From assembly GCA_947253625.1 (NCBI GenBank), contig CAMYAB010000013.1, forward strand, positions 1 to 43,750: a stretch of DNA of 43,750 bases, in the 5' to 3' direction. Positions 7,175 to 15,822 of this stretch are shown piece after piece. A program made the translations under genes and the position numbers. Position 1 is the stretch's first letter; every line of letters starts with the position of its first letter. The notes beneath the pieces are model-generated. The model had not been told where the DNA came from. It made no database searches and saw only the letters and a program-made list of their open reading frames with translations. This DNA is from an uncultured Porphyromonadaceae bacterium. Lineage in GTDB: Bacteria > Bacteroidota > Bacteroidia > Bacteroidales > Porphyromonadaceae.

Positions 7175-8431
7175 TTAGTCCTCTATGGCGGCTATGCCTG
7201 GAAGGGTCTTTCCCTCGATGGCCTCGAGGAGTGCTCCGCCTCCGGTGGATACATAGCTGACTTGGTCGGCCAGGCCAAACTTGTTGACGGCCGCAACTGA
7301 GTCACCACCACCGACGAGGGAGAAAGCACCGTTGCGGGTGGCTTCGGCCACAGCCTCGCCTATCGCCTTGGTACCTTCGGCAAAACGGTCAAACTCAAAG
7401 ACTCCGGCCGGACCGTTCCAGAGGATGGTCTTGGAGCCAACAATGACGTCGTGGAAACGCTTGATGGTCTCCGGGCCAATATCCATACCCATCCAGTCGG
7501 CAGGGATTTCGTTGCTCTTGGAGAGCCCTTTTTGTGCATCTTCGCTGAAGCGGTCGGCAATCACAGAGTCGGTGCCAAGGATGAGGTTTACACCCTCCTT
7601 TTTTGCCAGCTCCTGGATCTCCAGTGCGAGGTCGAGCTTGTCCTCCTCTACGATGGAGGTACCGATCTCACCTCCGTTGGCTTTGACAAAGGTGTAGGTC
7701 ATACCACCGGTGAGGATGAGGTTGTCGACCTTGGTGAGGAGGTTCTTGATGATCTCGATCTTGGTGGATACCTTGGAGCCACCCATGATGGCGGTAAAGG
7801 GGTGCTTGACATCCCGGAGGACTTTGGCGACGGCCTGAACCTCCTTGGACATCAGGTAGCCAAACATCTTGTGGTCCTTGTCGAAGTACTGAGCCATGAG
7901 TGCTGTGGAGGCGTGTGCACGGTGTGCGGTACCAAAGGCGTCATTGACATAGACTTCGGCGAGATCGGCCAGATGCTTGGTAAATGCTTTTTGGCTCTCC
8001 TTGACCGCTTTCTTTGCAGTGGCTTTTTCTTCTTCGGAGACACCATCTGCCAAGTAGGGTTTGCCCTGCTCCTCAGGGTAGAAGCGGAGGTTTTCGAGCA
8101 GTAGGACCTCACCATCCTTGAGCTCACGAGCCATGGTGAGAGCCTCTTGGTTGCCACAGTCGGGGGCAAACTTCACCGGCACACCCAGTAGCTCCTCCAG
8201 ATGGGGCAGTATGTGCTTGAGCGAAAACTTGTCTGCCGGACCCGTGGGGCGTCCCAGGTGGGAGCCTATGATTAGGCGTCCGCCATCGCCCAAGATCTTT
8301 TTGAGCGTAGGCAGTGCCGCACGCATGCGGGTGTCATCGGTGATCCTGAAGTTTTCGTCTAGGGGGACATTGAAGTCCACGCGTACGAACGTGCGCTTGC
8401 CCTTAAAGTCAAAGCTGTCGATATTCGTCAT
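7175..8431 (-). CDS. pgk: Phosphoglycerate kinase
   Basis: Catalyses ATP-forming transfer of phosphate from 1,3-bisphosphoglycerate to ADP in glycolysis. The 418 residues match the family throughout: RVDFNVPLD near residue 20 (substrate-binding), LIIGSHLGRP near 55-65, GGSKVSTKIEII in the hinge/nucleotide region, and a C-terminal LVGGGDSVAAV nucleotide loop. It is a single gene; an AAAAGGA stretch lies just before the ATG. No other glycolytic gene is nearby. Confidence 0.97.
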   Translation of the reverse strand: MTNIDSFDFKGKRTFVRVDFNVPLDENFRITDDTRMRAALPTLKKILGDGGRLIIGSHLGRPTGPADKFSLKHILPHLEELLGVPVKFAPDCGNQEALTMARELKDGEVLLLENLRFYPEEQGKPYLADGVSEEEKATAKKAVKESQKAFTKHLADLAEVYVNDAFGTAHRAHASTALMAQYFDKDHKMFGYLMSKEVQAVAKVLRDVKHPFTAIMGGSKVSTKIEIIKNLLTKVDNLILTGGMTYTFVKANGGEIGTSIVEEDKLDLALEIQELAKKEGVNLILGTDSVIADRFSEDAQKGLSKSNEIPADWMGMDIGPETIKRFHDVIVGSKTILWNGPAGVFEFDRFAEGTKAIGEAVAEATRNGAFSLVGGGDSVAAVNKFGLADQVSYVSTGGGALLEAIEGKTLPGIAAIED

Positions 8432-8996
8432 TTTCCTTTTGATCTATATTTGTATTGTACTAATAGCCTAATCAACGAGGCATCACCAGGGTAGGCCTTC
8501 GAACCAGAGGCTACTCCTCCGGACTTTACCGCCATACGATCCTGTGTACCTCACACCCTCCCATATACCGAAAAGACCGAAACCTTTTCAACTCTGTAAA
8601 TTTACAAAAAAAATAGCTTAGCACACCCCACCCCGGCTCATCATCTTACGGAAATGGTCATCCCGGCCGTCCTCCACTCTCCCTCACTGAAAATAGTATA
8701 GTCGCAAAGTGAAGCAATAGACTCTAGATGGGTCTCCGGATCCTTGTGGACCGGGATTTCACTCTACCTAGCATACTAGCCCTAATGGGCATCAAGAAGC
8801 CTTGTCGCCTAAGGAGCTTCTGCACACGTGGGGCTTTGTAATCAAAAAGCTCAAAAAGGCGATCAAAGCGATAGAGGCCGGAGTACCGACCTCCATACTT
8901 CGCCAATATCTCTACCACTCCCTTGAGGTAAGAGTCGACGAGAAAGAGCTGTCCCATCTCTCGGCAAACCTCATGAAACGATGCCAGACGATCCGC
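8432..8996. other. Long intergenic stretch with no confident gene
   Basis: It includes the pgk upstream region, with a TGTAAATTTACA palindrome at 8595-8606 and a weak hairpin at about 8490-8513. Between 8724 and 9110 both strands are open (65 codons ahead of the plus-strand lipoprotein frame, 128 codons on the minus strand), but neither translation shows a recognised domain. It may be decayed coding DNA. Confidence 0.4.
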
Positions 8997-9763
8997 ATGC
9001 GTCGAGGAGCAAAGGGCAAAAACATACTTATGTCGCTCCTCATGGCCCTTACGCTCTTGGTCACAAGCTGTGACGCACCATCCGGCCACAAAAGTGCTGC
9101 TATCTTGCAACGTCTCTACGAATCAGGGCAGTTTCAGATGGACGAAAATAACTACTCGCTCTTTGAGCTACAAGGACCGGTAAAATCAGTCTCATACTTT
9201 AGTGACAAAATAGCTCTTCCGCTTGAAAGCATCACGTTTTATACCAATGGAGGACCTTGCCAGAGACCATTTTGGGAACTGGACCAAAAGAGAGATCCGT
9301 TCGGATCTTGGGGAAGTAGCTTTCGTCACCAGAGAAATCAAATATGTAGATTCCCCCAAAACCCTTATCAATTGAGAGCAAAAACAGCTTCTTCTGTTAC
9401 ACTGTCAATGACTTTGGCTCTATCTTTTTATACAGGATCGACAAGCAAACTCATTCGTTGGTGGATTTTATTCCGCCCGAAAGCAACATCATCTACCTCG
9501 GTTATAAGGCGATAGAGGTGGTAGGTGATCGGCTGTATACCATTATTTACACGGGTGCTTGCGGTGCTCCCGGAAATGACTGCAAAATATACTATTACGA
9601 CACCTCAAAAGAATCGTGGCACTATATTATCACCTGTGGTGAGGAGTGCCAGTTCGTGGATGGCTGGATCAAAGCTCCCCTTTTCACCCTAACCAAAGAG
9701 GGTGACTGCACAGCAAATAATGAATATGCGGAGACCATCAAATGGATAAAATTGGAGAGATGA
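8997..9763 (+). pseudogene. Lipoprotein gene broken by two frameshifts
   Basis: The reading frame starts with a lipoprotein signal (MRRGAKGKN, hydrophobic core, lipobox VTSC) and runs as QMDENNYSLFELQGPVKSV to about 9250. Protein-like sequence then continues one frame on (MEDLARDHFGNWTKREIRS...VTREIKYVDSPK, to about 9357), and shifts again at a C5-A4-C3 run (9353-9364) into a third frame (SIESKNSFFCYTVNDFG...ETIKWIKLER) ending at 9763. Each step equals one extra base. The joined product would be about 255 residues with no family I recognise. It could be a true pseudogene or could reflect two assembly errors. An earlier ATG at 8973 is possible. Confidence 0.65.
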
Positions 9764-9829
9764 GATTTTGATTTTCTTTCCCATTCGTATATAGAGGTAG
9801 AACATATCATCCATCCAATCCAAACAAAC

Positions 9830-10648
9830 ATGAAAAAGACAATGAGCGAACAAACGAAAAAGCGAGAACTAAGGATTCACAACCTCATACCTTCTCGTCC
9901 GGCCACGAGCTTCATCCGCCGGAGCAAAGAGGACCACCCCTACACCCTTTTGTACGATTCAGCCGCAATCAAGATAGGGATGCTCACGCTATCCCCACTC
10001 ACGTTGCTCCAAGATCGCATCACCTACATTGAGAGTGAACTGGGTGAAAAGATCCGACTTGATGATATGCCCACTGATGATTCGGCAACGTTCAACCACA
10101 TTTCCAAAGAGCGAAGAGGAAGGTTTTATCTCCTTGAAGCACACTGTATACAACAATTTTTGAGGGAAATAACGCCAGATAGCTTTGGCGACTTGATGGT
10201 GGCTATCTCTACATTATACAGCAAGGGGACGGAGCCCGTTGCCACGTACATTGCCCGAAAGCAAGGCCGAGAACCGATTGCCTACCACCTGCCTATGATG
10301 GAGCAATACCTCTCTGAGACCTATGGCATGGTCTTCTACCAAGAGCAGATCATGCAACTGGCACAAGCCATCGCCAACTTCACGCCCGGAATGTCGGACA
10401 ACCTGCGCCGAGCATTGTATACCCGACAGCCTGACGAGTGCGCCAAGCTACGGGATCAATTCTTATCCGGAGGACAAGAGAATGGGCACGATAAAAGGAC
10501 GCTCAAAAAGATCTGGGAAGAGTGGGTAAGAGTTACCCCCTACACGGTGAATAAAAGCCACATAGCCGGTCAAGCCTTGCTCGCTTACCAAATGGGCTAC
10601 CTCGACACCCATTACCCCTGGGGCTACTGTGCAACACCCCACAATTGA
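9830..10648 (+). CDS. Stand-alone DnaE-like fragment without catalytic residues
   Basis: The 272-residue product aligns by eye to a central part of bacterial DNA polymerase III alpha, from the end of the palm into the fingers. Matching blocks are LDDMPTDDSATF, FYLLEAHCIQQFLREITPDSF, ARKQGREPIAYHLPMMEQYL, TYGMVFYQEQIMQLAQ (165-180), GQENGHD and NKSHIAGQALLAYQ (241-254). The PHP domain, the PDIDxD motif, the beta-binding region and the OB fold are all absent. Where DnaE has MDFLGLKT, this protein reads IGMLTLSP, so the third catalytic Asp is Gly50, and the ALxRPGP motif is replaced by STLYSKGTE. It cannot be a polymerase on its own. It sits in a lower-G+C patch beside a broken gene; it may be a remnant or a repurposed domain. 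ATG 9842 is an alternative start. Confidence 0.75.
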   Translation: MKKTMSEQTKKRELRIHNLIPSRPATSFIRRSKEDHPYTLLYDSAAIKIGMLTLSPLTLLQDRITYIESELGEKIRLDDMPTDDSATFNHISKERRGRFYLLEAHCIQQFLREITPDSFGDLMVAISTLYSKGTEPVATYIARKQGREPIAYHLPMMEQYLSETYGMVFYQEQIMQLAQAIANFTPGMSDNLRRALYTRQPDECAKLRDQFLSGGQENGHDKRTLKKIWEEWVRVTPYTVNKSHIAGQALLAYQMGYLDTHYPWGYCATPHN

Positions 10649-10669
10649 CGGAGGATTACCGGGGCGATA

Positions 10670-11638
10670 TTACTTATTTTGTGGCAGTTCCAAAAGACAA
10701 CGGACCATGTCGTCGCTGTCGTTGGGGCAGGGAACGAAAGTGAAGGTACGGCCCCCCGCTTTTTCAAAGACCGCTCGCCCATCTATCTCGATCTCCCAGA
10801 GGGTCTCTAGACAGTCGCAGACGAATCCGGGGCAGACTACGGCCACTTCCTTGGATCCCTCGCTCGGCAATTTGCTCAACCGCTCTCGTGTGTTGGGTGA
10901 AAGCCATCGACTATGTCCAAAGCGTGACTGGTAAGCTATCTCTATCGTGAGCCTGAGGTTGCGCAAGAGTGGATGCTGTGCGAGGAGCTCCACACTTTTT
11001 GCGGTCTGGGTGAGGTAGTCACGGGTGGGATCGTGGCGGTAGGCATGCGCTTGTGAGAGCGGGAGTCCGTGCAGTGACACGACGAGGTGGGTACCGGGCT
11101 TGACTCTGGTGGCTATTTCGTGGGCCACGGCATCGATGTATGCCGGGGCATCGTAGTAGGGTGGCACTACCTCCAGGGATAGTATGTCGCAAAAGGGTGC
11201 ATGCTCCGCTCGGACTTGCTCGACAGCACTCTCCCAGCTGCTAATGGCGTAGTGCGGAAAGAGTGGGATGAGTGTGAGGTGGCGTATGCCATCAGCCACA
11301 GCTTGGCGGAGGGCCTGCTGTGTGGAGCCTTGGTTGTAGCGCATGCAGGTGTAGACCTTGGTGCCACTGAGGTCCGACATCTTACGGGCAAGTCGCTCGG
11401 TGAGGAAGACAAGCGGTGATCCCTCATCGGTGTAGATCCTGCGGTACTTCCGAGCCGAGGAGAGTGCCCGCAGAGGAGCTATGATGCCATTGACCAGCAA
11501 CCAGCGAAGGGGTGCCGGTGCGCCTATGATGCGTGGATCGCAGAGGAAGTGTCGGAGGTAGCGACGCACCTCCCCCACCTCTGTGGAGCGCGGCGATCCG
11601 GTATTGATGAGCAGTATGGCGTGATCCGACTGTCTCAT
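10670..11638 (-). CDS. hemH: Ferrochelatase
   Basis: Inserts ferrous iron into protoporphyrin IX, the last step of protohaem synthesis. In the 322-residue protein the catalytic His190 lies in SLHGLPL and the conserved Glu278 in CPGFVCDCLETLWEI; LLINTGSP opens the fold. Length is typical. It starts within the stop of the upstream transglycosylase gene (ATGA overlap), so it is the last gene of the parA-parB-DUF5683-transglycosylase-hemH string. No other haem-synthesis gene is present in the window. Confidence 0.95.
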   Translation of the reverse strand: MRQSDHAILLINTGSPRSTEVGEVRRYLRHFLCDPRIIGAPAPLRWLLVNGIIAPLRALSSARKYRRIYTDEGSPLVFLTERLARKMSDLSGTKVYTCMRYNQGSTQQALRQAVADGIRHLTLIPLFPHYAISSWESAVEQVRAEHAPFCDILSLEVVPPYYDAPAYIDAVAHEIATRVKPGTHLVVSLHGLPLSQAHAYRHDPTRDYLTQTAKSVELLAQHPLLRNLRLTIEIAYQSRFGHSRWLSPNTRERLSKLPSEGSKEVAVVCPGFVCDCLETLWEIEIDGRAVFEKAGGRTFTFVPCPNDSDDMVRCLLELPQNK

Positions 11639-12888
11639 TTGTTGGGTATGATCAGTTTTTGACCGGGTTTGATGCTGTTCCCTTTCAGTCGGTTGGCGCG
11701 CTTGATGTCCTTGACGGTCACGCCTCGGTACTTATGGGCAATCCGTGACAGTGTATCCCCTCTGCGTACCTTGTAGTAGCGTATCTCCGGGACTTGGGCT
11801 ATCACCTCTTCCTCTTTTTGGACGGCCTCGGGGTGTGCCGCCTCATAGGCGAGTATCTCCTCCAACTTGATGGCAAATTCCGGTGCCAGTGCCGTTGGCA
11901 AGGTGAGGATTTGGGTCCCGGCATTGCCCGGTATGATGTTCTTTTTGTACTCGGGATTGAGTTCCTGCAGTTGGTCTACCGAGATATTGACCATCTGTGC
12001 CACTTCGTCAAAGGTCATTCGGCGAGCGATGTGCACCGTGTCTACGGCTAGGGGCATTGTGATCACCGAGGGGCGTATCTCGTGCTCACGATAGTGCTCC
12101 ATGGCATAAAAGGCAGCAATATAAAAGGGGACATACGACCTCGTCTCACGGGGCAGGTAGGGGTAGATCTGCCAAAAGTCAGTGGCTCCTCCGGCTTTTC
12201 GGATGGCTTTGTTGACATTTCCGGCACCACAGTTGTAGGCGGCGATGGAGAGCATCCAGTCGCCATAGATACTGTACATGTCGGTGAAGTACTTGCACAT
12301 GGCCTCTGTACTTTTGTGCGGGTCGCGTCTTTCGTCCACGAGAGAGTCGATGCGTAGGCCATAGATCTTACCGGTGCGGAGCATGAATTGCCACAACCCC
12401 GTGGCTCCCATACGGGAGACGGCAGTGGGGTTGAGTGCACTCTCTACGATCGCTAGGTATTTTAGCTCCAGTGGCAGTCCGTATCTGTCCAGCTCCTCCT
12501 CGATCATGGGGAAATAGTAGGCGGCCCGTGCCAGCATCCTGCTGATGAGGGAGCTCCGTCGATTGACGTACAGTTCGATGGCTTCGCGTACGATGGGGTT
12601 GTAGGTCAGCGGGATGGCACTTTGCATGGCGTTGACACGATGCCTGTAGGTGTCGCTGTCTGTATTGCCCGATCGCTGTACGGATATGGTATTGGGCTTG
12701 GAGAGGGAGTGGTACTGCTTGTAGCGTTCGTTGAGGAGTGAGTCCAGCTCCATTTCAAAGCTCTCCGGCAACCACCCCAGGTCATCCAGTCGTGTGGAGT
12801 CCTCTTGCTGTGCTGTGGCGCAGAGCGGGAGTTGCAGCAGCAGTATGAGGGCGAGGAGAGCTATTGGGCGTAGGATGCGATGGGTCAT
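11635..12888 (-). CDS. mltD: MltD-like lytic murein transglycosylase with LysM
   Basis: A 417-residue exported protein with an N-terminal signal peptide (cleavage likely near ATAQQ, residues 24-28). The SLT domain carries the catalytic Glu149 in LAIVESALNPTAV, then GATGLWQFM and AAYNCGAGNV. One LysM follows a linker at the C-terminus (YKVRRGDTLSRIAHKYRG ... GQKLIIPNK), with a partial LysM-like segment before it (DEVAQMVNISVDQLQELNPEY). It would cleave glycan strands of peptidoglycan in the periplasm. A DUF5683 gene precedes it by 13 bases, an arrangement common next to parAB in Bacteroidetes. Confidence 0.92.
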   Translation of the reverse strand: MTHRILRPIALLALILLLQLPLCATAQQEDSTRLDDLGWLPESFEMELDSLLNERYKQYHSLSKPNTISVQRSGNTDSDTYRHRVNAMQSAIPLTYNPIVREAIELYVNRRSSLISRMLARAAYYFPMIEEELDRYGLPLELKYLAIVESALNPTAVSRMGATGLWQFMLRTGKIYGLRIDSLVDERRDPHKSTEAMCKYFTDMYSIYGDWMLSIAAYNCGAGNVNKAIRKAGGATDFWQIYPYLPRETRSYVPFYIAAFYAMEHYREHEIRPSVITMPLAVDTVHIARRMTFDEVAQMVNISVDQLQELNPEYKKNIIPGNAGTQILTLPTALAPEFAIKLEEILAYEAAHPEAVQKEEEVIAQVPEIRYYKVRRGDTLSRIAHKYRGVTVKDIKRANRLKGNSIKPGQKLIIPNK

Positions 12889-12901
12889 GCGGGGTGTTGA
12901 T

Positions 12902-13594
12902 TCAGAAGGTCAGAGCCAGGTGTAGCCCCACTCCGGTGGCCTGTGGGGCCGCGGTCTTGGGGTCGGGCAGGAGGACGGCGGGCCCGGCTTGCATAGTCAG
13001 GTTGGGGGAGATGTCAAAGTTGCTCAGCTCGGCATCCACGTAGGCGTCGATCATGACGAGGATATAGACCCCGGCTGTGACAATGATACTCAGGTCACGG
13101 TAGCGTCGGTAAAAGTCACGCCCGCGTCTCAATTGGTTGTGGAAAGAGGTATTGCTGACGTAGGAGGCCGGATCTGCACCGTAGGGGATAAAATCCTGCC
13201 AGCGGGTGTTCTCCATAGGTCGGTCGCTCATGATGTCCCTAAAGGCATTGGTGTACTCGGTGAGTGCGGCGTTGTTCCAGCTGATTGCGTAGTAGCAAGA
13301 GGTGTAGGCCGCTAGGACTATTGGGAGCTTCCAGTACCTTTGGTTGTAGATCTGTCCGCCGCCGGGTATGATACTGCAGAGCAGCGCGATCTTGGAGTCG
13401 AGCTTGGCGGGGCTTTTGGGGGTCGGTGCACTCAGGACGGTCGAGTCCGTCGGAGCGGACAGGGTGTCGACCGGCTCCGCCGTCAGTGATCGGAGGAGCG
13501 TGGTATCGGCATGGTACACCTCGGCCTGCGCCGGGAGAGCCATGAGCAGAGCCAGTATGGCGAGTGCCGAGATGGTTTCCCTCCTTTTGCTCAT
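12902..13594 (-). CDS. DUF5683 exported/membrane protein
   Basis: A 230-residue protein with an N-terminal signal sequence (ALLMALPAQA) and the DUF5683 hallmark IALLCSIIPGGGQIYNQRYWKLPIV, shown here in part as SIIPGGGQIYNQRYWK. A hydrophobic segment follows and another lies near residues 170-185 (LSIIVTAGVYILVMIDAYVD). The family is found in Bacteroidetes and has no assigned activity; it often sits between parB and a lytic transglycosylase gene, as here. Its start overlaps the parB end by 4 bases. Confidence 0.85.
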   Translation of the reverse strand: MSKRRETISALAILALLMALPAQAEVYHADTTLLRSLTAEPVDTLSAPTDSTVLSAPTPKSPAKLDSKIALLCSIIPGGGQIYNQRYWKLPIVLAAYTSCYYAISWNNAALTEYTNAFRDIMSDRPMENTRWQDFIPYGADPASYVSNTSFHNQLRRGRDFYRRYRDLSIIVTAGVYILVMIDAYVDAELSNFDISPNLTMQAGPAVLLPDPKTAAPQATGVGLHLALTF

Positions 13595-14493
13595 AGCTTG
13601 TCGAGCATGGCTATGATCTCCTCGAGCTGTTGGGGGCTCTCGAATGGGATCAAGATCCGGCCTTTGCCATTTTCATTGACCTTCATGCTCACTTTGGTCT
13701 TGAAAAGGTCACTAAAGCGTCTGCTCAGCAGATCGTACTCCGAGTTTGTGCTCCGTTGCTTGGCTGTTTTTTTGCTCTTGGGTTCGTCACTGCCCGATAG
13801 GTAGTCTCGGATCATCTGCTCCACCTGGCGTACGGAGAGTGAGTCCTTCACCACCTGCTCGTAAAAGGCCAGTTGTAGCTCCGGGTCATCTACGCCCAGC
13901 AGTGCTCGAGCGTGCCCCATGGAGATCTTGGCATCCTTGAGAGCCATCTGTATCTCGGCCGGCAGACGTAGCAGTCGGAGGTAGTTGGCGATCGTGGCTC
14001 GTTTTTTGCCCACACGGTCGGATAGTTGCTCCTGCGTGAGGCTGTAGTTGTCCATCAGCTTCTTGAAAGCGAGTGCGATCTCTATAGCGTTGAGGTCCTC
14101 TCTCTGGATATTCTCGATGAGGGCCATCTCCATCACCTGCTCATCGGCGGCGGTGCGGATATAGGCCGGCAGTGTCTCCAGCTGTGCCAGCTGTGCGGCA
14201 CGGTAGCGGCGTTCGCCACTGATGATCCGGTAGTGTCCGGGTTGCTCCTCCAGCTCATACACGGTGATGGGTTGCACGAGCCCTATGTGCCGTATCGAGT
14301 CTGCCAGCTCACGGAGCGTCTCTTCGTCAAAGTCGGTACGTGGTTGCTCCTTATTGGGCGTGATATTCGCGAGCGGTATCTCGTTGATCGACGAGGAGCC
14401 CTCTGTCTCGACCTCTTTGCCGGAGACATAGTCGGTGCTGATCAGTGCGTCGAGACCGCGTCCCAGGGTGCTTCGCTGTGGTGCTTTGCTCAT
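13591..14493 (-). CDS. parB: Chromosome-partitioning protein ParB (Spo0J)
   Basis: A CTP-dependent DNA clamp that loads at parS and recruits SMC and ParA. The 300-residue protein has GRGLDALIS at the N-terminus (ParA-stimulating peptide), the CTP-binding motifs GERRYRA (93-99) and ENIQR (127-131), and the helix-turn-helix region LTQEQLSDRVGKKRATIANYLRLL. The DNA-recognition part GHARALLG and a C-terminal dimerisation domain complete it. It lies 9 bases downstream of parA. I saw no canonical parS in the window by eye. Confidence 0.96.
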   Translation of the reverse strand: MSKAPQRSTLGRGLDALISTDYVSGKEVETEGSSSINEIPLANITPNKEQPRTDFDEETLRELADSIRHIGLVQPITVYELEEQPGHYRIISGERRYRAAQLAQLETLPAYIRTAADEQVMEMALIENIQREDLNAIEIALAFKKLMDNYSLTQEQLSDRVGKKRATIANYLRLLRLPAEIQMALKDAKISMGHARALLGVDDPELQLAFYEQVVKDSLSVRQVEQMIRDYLSGSDEPKSKKTAKQRSTNSEYDLLSRRFSDLFKTKVSMKVNENGKGRILIPFESPQQLEEIIAMLDKL

Positions 14494-14502
14494 GGTGGGT
14501 AC

Positions 14503-15276
14503 TTAGTTTGTTGTCTTGTTTTTCTCTAGCAGTTCGCGTGCCAACTGTAGGTAGTTTTGGGAGCCACGGCTGTCCAGGTCAAAGTCGAGCACCGACTTCC
14601 CAAAACTTGGGGCCTCGCTGAGTCGCACGTTGCGGTGGATCACGCTGGTAAAGACGAGGGACTTGAAGTGCTTTTTCACCTCCTCGTACACTTGGTTGGA
14701 GTGTCGGGTCCGGGCATCGTACATAGTCATCAAAAATCCCTCAATATCTATATCCGGATTGAGTCGCTTCTTGACCACCTGCAGAGTGCTTAGCAGCTTG
14801 CTGATCCCCTCCAGTGCAAAGTACTCACACTGCACCGGTATGATCACGGAGTCCGCTGCCGCCAGTGCCGCTATCGTTGTCAGTCCGAGCGAGGGCGAGC
14901 AGTCGATGAGCAGGTAGTCGTAGTCGTCCTTGATCTTGGCGATCACCTCTCTCATCACGTACTCCCTCCGGGGGATCTTCATGAGCTCCACCTCGGCTCC
15001 GGCGAGGTCGGTGTGCGACGGGAGGATCATCAGCCCCTCCACGGATGTGGGCACGATACAGTCGTGTGGATCCTGCTCTCCGAGGATACAGCTGTAGATG
15101 GTCCGGTCGGGCGAGGGAGCCACCACGCCCAGACCACTGGTGGCATTGGCCTGAGGGTCGGCATCGATGATGAGGACCTTCTTTTCCAGCGCCACAAGTG
15201 AGGCCGCCAGGTTGATCGTCGTTGTCGTCTTGCCGACACCGCCCTTCTGGTTGGATATTGCGATTACTTTTCCCAT
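14503..15276 (-). CDS. parA: Chromosome-partitioning ATPase ParA (Soj)
   Basis: A 257-residue P-loop ATPase of the MinD/ParA class. The deviant Walker A KGGVGKTTT is at 11-19, with the signature lysine; LIIDADPQANAT is the Walker A' region and LLIDCSPSLGL is Walker B. It acts with ParB in origin segregation. A TACTTTTG box at 15307-15300 lies 23 bases ahead of the ATG. A 22-bp repeat element lies about 210 bases upstream. Confidence 0.96.
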   Translation of the reverse strand: MGKVIAISNQKGGVGKTTTTINLAASLVALEKKVLIIDADPQANATSGLGVVAPSPDRTIYSCILGEQDPHDCIVPTSVEGLMILPSHTDLAGAEVELMKIPRREYVMREVIAKIKDDYDYLLIDCSPSLGLTTIAALAAADSVIIPVQCEYFALEGISKLLSTLQVVKKRLNPDIDIEGFLMTMYDARTRHSNQVYEEVKKHFKSLVFTSVIHRNVRLSEAPSFGKSVLDFDLDSRGSQNYLQLARELLEKNKTTN

Positions 15277-15299
15277 TACTTTATCGATAGGTACACTTA

Positions 15300-15307
15300 C
15301 AAAAGTA
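15300..15307 (-). promoter_or_regulatory. parA: Candidate -7 box of the parAB operon
   Basis: TACTTTTG on the minus strand fits TAnnTTTG and lies 23 bases before the parA ATG. Confidence 0.6.
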
Positions 15308-15411
15308 CGAAAAAAGTATCAGATGCCGATTTTGGTGCTCCGGCTATCCCTTCGGCTCACCGCTCGGCCCTGAGCTCTAGATCGTAATGTGGGATCCGAT
15401 CAAGAAAACAC

Positions 15412-15433
15412 GACCCCGACAAGGGTCGTAAAA
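15412..15433 (+). repeat. Dispersed palindromic motif, diverged copy 3
   Basis: GACCC-cgacaa-GGGTC followed by GTAAAA, a worn version of the motif at 65-87 and 6641-6663, 56 bases ahead of repeat element copy 3. Confidence 0.5.
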
Positions 15434-15488
15434 ATGGTCGGCCGAGCCGGGGTCGGCAAATCTGTTTTTGGGCAGTGCCGTTTTTTCC

Positions 15489-15576
15489 CTTCTATCCGTC
15501 TAAGCGATCCCTTCTATCCGTGAAAAGTTTCGCTTCTATCCGTGAAAAGTTTCGCTTCTATCCGTGAAACGCAAGG
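15489..15576 (+). repeat. 22-bp x4 intergenic repeat element, copy 3
   Basis: Units at 15489-15510, 15511-15532, 15533-15554 and 15555-15576, all starting CTTCTATCCGT. The tail TTTGTAAGCATCTGATTACCAA follows from 15580. Downstream the string GGTCTGTTTTTCCC (15636-15650) is shared with copy 4. The element lies between the 3' end of the phosphorylase gene and the parA promoter. Confidence 0.93.
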
Positions 15577-15822
15577 TTCTTTGTAAGCATCTGATTACCA
15601 ACACTTACCAAGAGGGCTTTTTGAGGGCCCAAAAACGGTCTGTTTTTCCCCCTTCTTGGAGAGCTGGGACCTTGATCAAAGTACGGGATCTGGCTTGAAG
15701 CCCCTGGCTATGTCTGCCAAGACCTTGTCGACCTCCTCGGTGCACTCGGTAGGGCACTCGGTCGCCCTCCGAGAGTCTCCTCATGGGAGGGAATGGTGGC
15801 CGAAGTCCTATTCGCCAAAAGC

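Noticed and set aside
8724..9110. 128-codon minus-strand frame that could be a transposase fragment
   Set aside because: No catalytic or DNA-binding motif is visible and no inverted repeats were seen; it is mentioned only as part of the unclear stretch 8432-8996.
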